This document shows positions 31,100 to 40,600 of a stretch of 64,000 nucleotides of DNA, one piece after another (the stretch's first letter is position 1; each line of letters begins with the position of its first letter). A program made the position numbers and the translations under genes. The notes beneath the pieces were generated by a model, which was not told the origin of the DNA, made no database searches, and was given only the letters and a program-made list of their open reading frames with translations. Source of the DNA: Zasmidium citrigriseum (lineage: Eukaryota; Ascomycota; Dothideomycetes; Mycosphaerellales; Mycosphaerellaceae). The stretch lies in NCBI GenBank assembly GCA_002786025.1, contig NHNW01000035.1, forward strand, positions 124,001 through 188,000, in the 5' to 3' direction.

Positions 31100-33252
31100 A
31101 GGCGGCAGTCTTGTTTGACCCGGATGGGCGAAGGAGGTAACTTCTTCACATCAATCGATAGCGCGACGTTTGTGTCTGTTTGACTGTAGTCAGCTGGTAT
31201 TGGATTGACCAAGTAACGAAGTGAGCGTTGTCCGCGGTGAGATTCGATGTGCGAGGCTGGGTGGCAATCCTCAAGTCCAAAGTGGTGTGCAAGAAGCCTG
31301 GATTGTCAATACACGGCGCATTGATTGTCTATATCTCACCATGTCAGCAGGTCTCATATTACCAAACCTCCAACATCAGGGCAAACGTCCGCGGACGGAA
31401 GCAATGCGTAGGGCTGGCTGCTTGTCATCAAGGAGTGCAGATGGAATGGTGTGCATGAACTCCTTCTATCCTCTCTCGAAGGGACTCTTGAATGTAAGCC
31501 AGGGTCATCTGAACGCCTCGCTCGCTGACAATATGAGCCACCAAAACCACGGCACATCCAATATCAGCATAGTGCAGTCATCAAAGCGGCAGACATAGTG
31601 GTGTGTAGCTTTCCGTTTCGATATAAATTCTCCGTCCGAGCTGACACAAAGCAGGATACGGAAGTGTGGCTGACTGTCATCAATTCTGGGTGGGTGTACG
31701 GGAGAGTTGAGAGTTACGAAGACAGGTGACGTTGACCCAGGGTCAGAGTTACAAGACATTCGTCAGTCATCAGTCGTCAGTCGGGCGTCGCACTCATCTC
31801 CGGTTTCAGATCTGGTCTTCGCCACTTGTAGGCAGGGACTTTTTTCTTGACAACATCCCGCGCTTGGATGTCAGGCGGTAAATGGCGGTCAAAGTGAACA
31901 ATCTCGATGGCAATGGTTGTGATATCTGTAGACGGAGCTGCTTCCTGAAATCTACCGCGGGAGGCGAGGACCGGGTAAGAGTTTCTTTTTGGCAAAGACC
32001 GGATGGGGATGTGTGGAGGAATCAGCAAGGCGTGGGTGTGCTGCATGTGTCGCTAGCGCGGGATGTTGGAAGTGAGTGGGTGTGTGGACGATGCAAGATG
32101 GCTGGGGAAAGGATGCACGTAATATTGGTTGTTCTGGCAGGGTAAGCAGATGTCGGTAGTGTCTAAAAGGCTGAAAGCGTTAACGATGGATTGATTGATG
32201 TCTTTTTGAAATATTGATGGAATTGAAAGGTGAAGAGTTGACGTTGAAGTGAAGAACGATCAAGGTTCGAAGCGCACGGACCGCGTCGGCGCGCCGCAAA
32301 GTTTCCTTTCTCTTTCACGCACATTCCTGCTTGCCATCAACATCAACATCACGCATGACCGTATATCCCTCTCACCGCCGTCGCCACCGACTTGGAGCCA
32401 TACCGCTTGAATAACGATGGACGTGAATCGACAACGATGGATTGACTGAGGCCAAGCATCCCTTATGGCTCATGGCGGCCTCTGTACTCCTGCAGGCTGC
32501 AGCCAACGATGATGCCTCCATCGAATCCATCCATTCACCGGCAAGCGCGCTTCATCGGCTGAGGCCGCCCCCGAGAGAATCGTCAAAACTCTGGAGAGCA
32601 TGAGTGGCCCACGGCTGCAGGTACGGCTTGCAGTTCGCATTGGTTAGTCAAGCAGCCGACGCCAAGTCGAGTCTGACGCGGGATGCGAAGCTTTCGAGAA
32701 GGAGGAAGTGCTCTGGTGGTGATGGTGTGTCGCTTGATGGCTGTCTCACCTCCAACAGTCATCTGTGCTGCGCCTAGCTCCAGCCCGCCAGCCCTCCACT
32801 ACCAACAAGGCGACGACGGACGACGCTGCCTGCCGCATCCAGTCCGAGTCATCCATGTTTCTGAGCGCTGCCCCGCCGCTGTGCGAGCTTGAAAAGACGC
32901 GCATCATCCCCGTCACTCGTTCCCATTTTCCTCTGTTGCTTGCTGCCTCTCCAAACTTTATACTCGCCCTCCCCCACGCACGCTCGCTTGCTTGGCTCTG
33001 CTGCTGAAAAATAGTGAAATACCACTGGCCGGCCGAGGGCCGGAGTCCAACACGCTGCCATCGGGCCTACGTGTTCGCACACAAGCGCTACATTTCTTCC
33101 ACCGATCGCGCTACTGCACTCCTGCGACCTGACACTTGTGCGGTCTGTCGTCAAAACAGCGGCCCTACCCAACTCCCGCATCACCGCCAATCCCACGCCG
33201 CCACCAGGGAAATCGCTCGCGTGCTCACCTTCACTGCCCAACCCTATAAACC
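31100..33252. other. Long gene-poor intergenic region
   Basis: About 2.15 kb with only short open frames lacking codon bias or conserved features. The right-hand 700 nt are strongly C-rich (leader-like) and lead into the acidic-protein gene at 33253. No tRNA-like fold, transposon ends or long repeats were recognised by eye. Confidence 0.45.
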
Positions 33253-34188
33253 ATGCCGCCGCCGCCCGTGCAGACGAGGCTCGAGCCAACTGCCCGCAGC
33301 GCAACTTGGCCCCCGACCATTCGCGTTACGCCTCCCACGAACACTACTGCTCCTCCGCCCACGGCGCATGGACTACATAAGACTCAATCCGCTCCCGCCG
33401 TCGCCATGCCTTCTGTTGTCAAGCCCGCCGCCGCTCCCTCGAAACCCGTCTACGACCCATTCGAGGATGAACTCAACAAGCACCCCGAAGACCACTTTCT
33501 ATCACCCGTTCAGATGTACGAGTACGAAGACTGGGCCGAGGATAGCGACGACGATGCCGACGAGATAGAATGGGATGCGGGAATCACCGATTTCGCCCTC
33601 TTCGACAACGACCGTCGCCACGCCCAGCAACGACAAGAACAGGTGCCTGGTCGATGGGACGGTCTTCTCGCAAGCCAGGCATCAGCTCTGCAGCGTGCCG
33701 TCCTACGCAATCGTGCAAACTCGGAACCCAACGCTCGGCAATGGACGCCACTGCTCGAAGACGTTCCACAACTCACACCGGACAACTCACCGAACCTCAA
33801 AGGCGACCACGACATCCACAGCTACTGCGGTCAGAAAATCTCTCGGCCAAGTGTACCCAATTACCTCTCCGTCAAGGTCACGCCTCCACAAGAAGAAGAC
33901 TCTTACTCAGACTCCTTCGACGACGATGATGAAGATGAAGATTCCGATGAAGACGACCTCCCCGTCTCCCTCCTCGTGGCCCGCGCCCGCGAACGCCGCC
34001 GTGTAGCCCGCCAAATGGAACGTCCAGGCCTTCGGTTCAATCGCACCATGTCCGGCAAAGTGCACGTGTGGCGGCGGCCGAGCTATCAGCTGTACCCCGT
34101 TGGCGAAGATGTGGAAGGCGAGAGGGAGGCCGCGGGTCAGCCGAGTCCGGTGAAGCAGCAAAGCCCGAGGGGACGATCGAGGCGGTGA
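33253..34188 (+). CDS. Acidic, largely disordered protein of unknown function
   Basis: Single exon, 311 residues. It has a Pro/Thr-rich N-terminus, a conserved-looking acidic segment (VYDPFEDELNKHPEDHF and YEDWAEDSDDDADEIEW), a Ser/Asn-rich middle, a polyacidic tract (FDDDDEDEDSDEDD), then a short basic helix (ARARERRRVARQMERPGLRF) and a Trp/Tyr-containing motif (VHVWRRPSYQLYP). No known domain is recognised. The acidic tract next to a basic helix would suit a nuclear or chromatin-associated factor, but that is inference. An internal ATG before MPSVVKPAAAPSKP is an alternative start. It lies downstream of the largest gap in the window, which may hold a long leader or regulatory region. Confidence 0.65.
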   Translation: MPPPPVQTRLEPTARSATWPPTIRVTPPTNTTAPPPTAHGLHKTQSAPAVAMPSVVKPAAAPSKPVYDPFEDELNKHPEDHFLSPVQMYEYEDWAEDSDDDADEIEWDAGITDFALFDNDRRHAQQRQEQVPGRWDGLLASQASALQRAVLRNRANSEPNARQWTPLLEDVPQLTPDNSPNLKGDHDIHSYCGQKISRPSVPNYLSVKVTPPQEEDSYSDSFDDDDEDEDSDEDDLPVSLLVARARERRRVARQMERPGLRFNRTMSGKVHVWRRPSYQLYPVGEDVEGEREAAGQPSPVKQQSPRGRSRR

Positions 34189-35447
34189 AGCATGAACCAA
34201 AGCGACTTGAAGGATTCGACCACAGATTGTAACGATAGCATTGGCATAAGCGAGGGTGTACTCTTGGATTGGGCATCACGGGACTGAATTGGCATTTAGA
34301 ATGACGATGGATTACCATGGAATCGACACAGATTGTACTGTTTGCATTGGAAAGGGCATGGCATGGTGCATTGGTCAAGGGCGTTTTGATTTTGGGGCGG
34401 GGCTAAGATACCAATTTGCTCTGTTGTTTGGATTTTTGCTTGGATGATGGACACGACAGAACTGCGCCCGAGGATGCCAGCATTCGATTCGAGATTTTTG
34501 GCTTGGATGATGGGTCGCTTGCTTGCATTGCAGCTTGCCAGCTTGCTTGCCAGCTTGCTATAGGTAGCTACATGATAGCTGCTGCTACCTTTTTTCTGGA
34601 GCTGACGAGGGTACCACATTTCCTTCATCAGCTGCCTATTGTCCATCATCGCTTTCCGATCTTGCCCGTCAGTTTGAAGATGTACTCGCAACACAACATC
34701 TTCAGCCTTGACCGGTGAAGAAACATGTTCGCTGGCTGGAGAGTCAGCCTGGTTGTCGTCAGACCGCTACTATGACCCCATCCCATTTTCACATGTCGTG
34801 GTTGTCGCAAGAAAGTGAGGCTTTGCATGTCCGTCGTCGTCATGAGGTGCGGTCATCGTACGTCCGCGGGTAAAGCGCGGTTCCAGTGCCGGGTATATCG
34901 CGGGTGCACTTCAGGTTTCTTTGGATGATTGAGTGGTAGGTGTGCCACGTGAATAGCGGGCTGTATAGTGGGAGCTCGAGCTCTCTCCAGAAAGATAGGC
35001 GGGTAGGTAGGTATTGTGGAGGTGGGTGGACCCCGCATTGCTTGAGAGGTGGGTAGTCGATCGTTTGATCTGCGCGACAGAGATGCAGGTGTGGGGGTCG
35101 TGGTTGTTTCGCTTCGCTCTTTGTTTCTTTCAGCTTTGCCAGGAGGTAGGTAGCTGAGCTCTTCGGTTCGGTGCATTGCAAGCTGAGGTCGGTTCCGATG
35201 TGATGGTTCGTCGTCAGCTCGCAGTGTCCTATCGGAGAGTTGAGGATAAGAGCCATGGATATCCGCCTGCTTGTGGTGGCCAGCTGACCTTTCCTCGCAG
35301 AGCCATTGGAATGGAAACGAGGTCGGTCATTATCAGAAGCTGGCTTCGGAGTGCAGTGGGGAAAGCTGTATGCATGCAAGCGAGCAGACGCACATGCCAA
35401 AGTATCATGCCATGCCATGTACAAGATACCCGGATAAAAGACCCAGC
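34189..35447. other. Intergenic region between convergent genes
   Basis: About 1.26 kb holding two 3' UTRs, a short GCTTGC-type tandem repeat (34516..34560) and a GTAGGTAGGTA tract near 35000. A long minus-strand frame (34840..35592) overlaps the Trs20 last exon in another frame and was rejected. Confidence 0.5.
34516..34560 (+). repeat. Short GCTTGC/CAGCTTGC tandem repeat
   Basis: The motif GCTTGC recurs about six times in 45 nt, in part as the longer unit CCAGCTTG. It looks like a simple microsatellite-type expansion in non-coding DNA. Confidence 0.7.
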
Positions 35448-36089
35448 TCAGAGATACTTCTTCGCAGCCGTCCCAACCCGACTCCGAAACACAGGCGAAG
35501 TAACAGGCTGATTGACCTGGTAGAATGGGTTCATGATGCATTTCATCCAGGCTTCGTAGACCTACCCAAATCAGCACCCACACATAACCCACTCAATCAT
35601 CATAGACAAAACATACCTCAAACATAAACTGCCGTACCGCCTCCTCCGTCTGCTGACTACTCGGATTACTCGCAATCAACGTACTCTGCCTTGCCGTACT
35701 CGGCCTGCTCGGCGGAGACGTCTGATACGAGGAATACGACGTCGCGGTCGGGTCCGGGTTCATCAGGAGCATGAATTTGACGTTTCCGCCGGTGAGGAAC
35801 GTGTGGATGTGATTGTTTTGGAAGGAGTCGATTTTCTTCAGGTACCTACAGCAAAATAGTCAGAACATGAGTTGGGAGTGATGTGATAGGGGTGCAATTC
35901 TTACAGATCCTTCGTACTCCACTGCGTCTCCTCGACGAGATCCAAGGCGGCGTGCACGATGAATTGGTTCATGTGTTTTGCTTCGTCGCGGAAACGGGCG
36001 AGGCCGTCGCCGCCGACTTTGGAGGTGCCGAAGTCGAGTTCGAAGAGGGGGTTGTCGCGGGTGCCGATTATGGTGAAGTAGTAGGACAT
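35448..36089 (-). CDS. TRS20: TRAPP complex subunit Trs20 / sedlin
   Basis: Exons 35905..36089, 35617..35845 and 35448..35561, encoding 175 residues; introns of 57-59 and 55 nt. It begins MSYYFTIIGTRDNPLFELDF and ends KCIMNPFYQVNQPVTSPVF then TAAKKYL, both hallmarks of the sedlin/TRAPPC2 family. The middle has QFIVHAALDLVEE and FLTGGNVKFMLLM, then a Ser/Thr-rich insertion of about 35 residues (PPSRPSTARQSTLIASNPSS) in a loop that is shorter in yeast. Trs20 is a longin-fold subunit of the TRAPP tethering complexes. It links the core to TRAPPII/III and acts in ER-Golgi traffic and autophagy. It is divergent from MRPL31, with 246 bp between the two starts. Confidence 0.93.
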
Positions 36090-36335
36090 CTTGAAAGTCC
36101 ACAATTCGAATGGTGGTCTTCTTGAGTCGGTGTAACTTGAAGGTGTTCTTTTCAATTGTTTCTTGAAGTTTGAGGTGCCATTGTTTTGAATAGAGAAGGA
36201 GACACTCACTCACCTGCCGACGCCTGTCCTTGGACCCACGTCCATGTCTTGGCACTCCCGCGGCGAAGCTCCCGATGGGGAAACATTCGACTTCGCACCT
36301 TCCATCTCTACCATCAATCACCATACAGCATCACA
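36090..36335. promoter_or_regulatory. Compact divergent promoter, TRS20 / MRPL31
   Basis: Only 246 nt separate the start codons of two housekeeping genes. The region must contain both core promoters and both leaders. No distinct TATA box is visible on either side. Confidence 0.6.
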
Positions 36336-37001
36336 ATGTTCGGCGCATTCAAACCCAGCGCGCCGCTCTCAGGCGGTCTATTATGGTACATCAAATACCC
36401 CCCTCCACCGCCAATGCCCTGATGCTGATATGAATCAAGGAAAATCCCCTGGCGCCTCTCCTCAACCCGCAAACTCCGCCACCGCCGCCGTCTCCGCCGC
36501 GTCGACAATGTCGTCTCCGTCCTCGATAGCGCCTTGAAGAGATCCGCACTCTCCACAACCTCGATCTCCCACCAACCCTTGAAAACGCCGTCCAACGCAG
36601 CCAACAAAGCCTCCCCCTCAGACCTCACCTCCACAGCAGAAGGCACCCGCCTCCTCCACTCAACCACCACCCCTTCCTCTGTACAGACCCGGCGGCACGG
36701 CCGCGGCCCCCTCCTAGGCGAATACCTCCCCACACACACCCAAATCCCCGCACACAACAGCACCGGGTCCATAACCATCCCATCGCACGACCGCTCGACA
36801 CTCCTCCGGGACTCAGCGAAGGAGAATCAGTCTATAAAAATGATCGAGAGATGGAAACATGAGATGCCGACAGAGGGGGAGATGTTGCCTAAGGATAAGT
36901 ATACGATTTTCGATCGCAAGGTGAGGGGGTATCGGAAGGGGGTGCATAAGGTGCCTAAGTGGACGAGGGTTAGTCAGAGGGTTAATCCGCCTGGGTTTTA
37001 A
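36336..37001 (+). CDS. MRPL31: Mitochondrial large-subunit ribosomal protein mL60 (yeast Mrpl31)
   Basis: Exons 36336..36385 and 36440..37001, encoding 203 residues, with a 54-nt intron (GTACAT..AAG) that splits the Trp codon of GGLLW-KIPWRLS. The N-terminus MFGAFKPSAPLSGGLLWKIP and the C-terminus KDKYTIFDRKVRGYRKGVHK then VPKWTR are the family signature. Between them lies a basic, Arg-rich helix and a low-complexity insertion (STTTPSSVQTRRHGRG) that makes the protein longer than yeast Mrpl31 (about 130 residues). It is a component of the mitochondrial 54S subunit. The first exon is only 50 nt. The coding strand changes from C-rich to G-rich near 36830. Confidence 0.9.
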
Positions 37002-37638
37002 GGAGATGGGAGTGGTGGGAAGACGGGAGATTGGAGTTTCGCTGGGTCTGGGGAGGAGAGTTCGATGCAGGATCGTACAATGGTCCACGCAGCACTGAAA
37101 TGTCCAGAATTTGAGCAACCGAGAAACTTGCGCTGCGCCGTTGAAGGCAAGAAAGTATCAAGGCAAAAAGGGTGCGGTGGCACATGTTGAAAAAAGAGGA
37201 TACATGCACATCAGCAACCAGAGAGTCGACGTTGACGAAAGACCTGAAAAGCTTGCTCGGCAGTCACGCACTCCAAATTTTTCTTGGAGTCGATCGCAAA
37301 ATGGCAAAAGAGAATAGCTAGCCATGAAGTATTGATACGATAAGAGCGAAGAAACAATGAATGAAGAGAGAAGAAATCCAATGCTAAAAGCAAATTGATG
37401 GGAGTTGAATATCTTCACCATTCTCAACTTCCACCACAAAGACCATTTTCCAATCATGTATCGTCGAATCCAAAGACCATTTGAGAGACGATGTCTGGGT
37501 ATCAAGAAGACGGAAATTCGCATGAAAGTGTTATGATGGAGTACAATATCTTCATCACTCAACCAATTCTATCAAAGAGTAGTAGTCATGCCTGCACACT
37601 TCCAAAACGCCATCGCTAATCCCTCAAACCCTCCACCC
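37002..37638. other. Intergenic region between convergent genes
   Basis: About 640 nt shared by the 3' UTRs of MRPL31 and the Doa10 gene. It is AT-rich from 37250 to 37560 and has no gene-like frame. Confidence 0.5.
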
Positions 37639-40600
37639 CTATCGCTCTCGTCTCACAACACTCCGACTCCCCACCGGCGGCTTCCTCTCACCAAAATTAT
37701 GCAACCGCTCCCCAACAAGATAGACCTCATCCCTGATCCTCGACCTCCAACGTCCAGTAGCCCTCGCCAACAAACCCAAACTTATGAGACTAACGACGAC
37801 GGCCTCGGCGATGGGGTACGAGTACCTGTATACCATCGTGCGGACGACAGGCTCGAGTTGGATGCCGAAGAGGTGGGCAAGGGAGAGGATGCACCAGGCC
37901 AGAGCAGGTGGGGTGAGGAGAATGATGGCCGTGAGGATGCTAGCGGGAAGGATGAAAAACCTCGTCGCGAGCCGGATGTTGGGATCCAGGTATCCATCCG
38001 CGGTGACAAGCCGTAGAGCTTCCGCGGGACGCGAAGTGGGAATCGCGGCGATCGTGCGGATGGCGATGCGGAAGTACATGAAACCCAGGGCGTAGTCGCG
38101 GAGGATGTGGATGCTGTGGTCGGCCAGAGTCGGGAATTTCGGGGTTGCTGGTGGGGTGAAGTCGGCGGCGGTGAGTTGGGAGTAGGTTATTGCTGTTGAG
38201 TTTTGGACAGCTTGGATTGTCGCGCTGTTGGTCAGGGTTGAGTTGGCCATCGCTGGGGCGGTGGAGTGGAGGTATGTTCGTAGTGGAAGCATGAAATAGA
38301 ACTGCATGACCAGGGCGAAGACTAGTGGCATGATGATGTAGAAAAAGCCGTAGACGTAGGCGCATTTCGCTGCTTGCTTTGCCAGTTTCGTTATCGAGGT
38401 TGTCACGGCTTGAATATCGACAGCCTGGACTTTCTCCCGCACGAAGTCATGCACCCAGCGAGGGCACTTGACCAATGTGAATGCCACACCTACTATGATG
38501 AGCGATCCCAGGGAGTAGGAGTAGATGTCATTGACTCGAACACCAACAGGCAGGAGAGATGCAAAGATGCTCCTGCCAAAGACCAGAGGCACCAGCGTTG
38601 CGCAGAGACCGGCAAAGGCGGAGAACATCCAGAGGCAAACCATGAAGAGTGTGACTCGCAATCTGAAGAACGGCGGAACGTAGACCTTGGAGAAGTGCTC
38701 GTTCTTCTTGCCATCTTTATCTGCGATGTAGACGTCGTCATCATCTGCGTGCAGGAATGCCTCGCCGGGTTTTGGTGGTCGGTATTGATCGTTGCATGGG
38801 GTCAAGACGTATTTGCCGTCTCGCTTGAAGTATACCTCTGGCAGTTCGCTTCCATCGCTAAGCCGTCGGTCTGATGGGATGATGGCATTATCAGGATTCC
38901 CCTTCCTCATGAGTACAAAGCTGAGCCATGACTTGCGCACATGTCGGCCTTCTTCATCCTTGCGGCGGTCGTCGAAGAGAAAGTGCGAGAGACGGAGGAT
39001 CCTGGCGCAACGTCGCAGCCACCAGGCGTACATGACGTGAACGATTGATGACGGATTCGACAGCTGGGCCAGCCTCGGGATCAGGAAGTTGAACAGCAGC
39101 AGACACATCGGAAATTCGAGAATCGGCTCGGTCGGTGTCCAATAGATCGGGAAGATGCCATTGAAGACCTTTCCAATCGACCAGATGACACCGCCGAGGC
39201 AGAGAATCACAAGCGCGCCGTAGACCAGAGCAGAAAAAGCTATCTTCCGCAGCTGAGTAGTGACGTTGCGCTCCAGAACATCTCTGACCGGATGGAATGT
39301 TGGATCATCGGGGTCGCGTATGAACCACAAGACGCCCTTGCGGAGAATCTTTCGGCACATGCCCACGAACAGTGCGAAGTGGAACATGTAGCAAGTCCCG
39401 ACAAACCAGTGCACGAAGCAGAAGGTGTAAGGTGCCTTGACCGCGAAAGCCCATCGAGTGGCGACAGAAGCACTCTGGAAGAGCGGTAAGAAAGCCAAGT
39501 CCAGCAACAAGCCGCAGTAGAGTGGGAAGGCCAGCATCTCAATACTAATAATCAGGATGACCTTCAGCACGCCGCCTGCTTGTCGAAGAGTGTCGCGAAC
39601 AATCTTCTCGGTCTTCTGGCCAGACTGCGAACGAGTGATGGGAGTGTCGAGAGCGACGTATACGGCTGCGATAGCTGCCAGAGCGATATAGCCAGCCAGT
39701 ACAGCAAGTCCGCGGTCGGTGGTGTTCCAGTAGACGAGTGAGGGGTCCATTGGTGCTGAAAATGAAGAGTTGAACGTGACTGCGCCTGACTTCAAGCTCC
39801 GGAACATGTCCAGAATAGGGCGAGTGTAGTTCTCGAGTGCTTCGACACCTGCGAGGACCTTGGCTGGGATCTCCGAGAACTGGGACATTGCATTGAGCGA
39901 TCGCCGCCACATCACATCTTTCGAGCCTGATGAGATGGTATCGACTACTGAGGTGATGACTTCGCCGACGTAGTTGAGGACAGCACTGACTTCGTCTTGA
40001 ATCGTTTTGAGAGAGGTGTGAGCGTGGACAGATGCATTCAAAAACGCCCAATGCCAGTCGAGGCTATCGACAGACGCTGATTCACCGGCGACGAACAGTC
40101 GCTGTAGTCTGTACCCAGCAGTGGCAGCAGTCGACGTCGCAACCTCGTTGATCCAGTGAGTAAAGTTGTACTGGGCCAGTTTTGGAACCCAGACTTCCAC
40201 GGCAGACAGGAGAAAGTCGCAAGCCAGAGAGATGACAACAGTAAGCCAGCCCGCAATGAGAAGTGCGGTATCGATCAACACATCGGCGACGAAAGAAGCG
40301 ACTTGTAGAGGAGTCTTGACGAGGAAAGTCATCGGCGCCCCGATGAACGATAGAACCAGCTTGCCCCAGACGTATGGAAGACCCACCGCTCCAAAGACTG
40401 TACCTGTGACGAGTACACTACAGAAGCAGGACGTCTGGAACAGTCCTATTAGCGGTCCTTGCAGTCCGACGAGTTCAAAGATGCCTTCGAGATCTTCTGC
40501 ATCTTCGATGGCTTCGGCGTCGAGACCTGCCTGTTGTGCGGCCGCGACGACTTCTGGGTCGTTCTCTTGCACGGGCTCATCCTCGTGGGCTACATCGGCA

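Noticed and set aside
31221..31598. Plus-strand frame of 125 codons in the large gap
   Set aside because: Atypical composition, no domain, no splice-joined partners; best read as random.
34840..35592. Long minus-strand open frame of 250 codons
   Set aside because: It overlaps the last Trs20 exon in a different frame and runs into non-coding DNA; the Trs20 reading there is conserved and this one has no family character.
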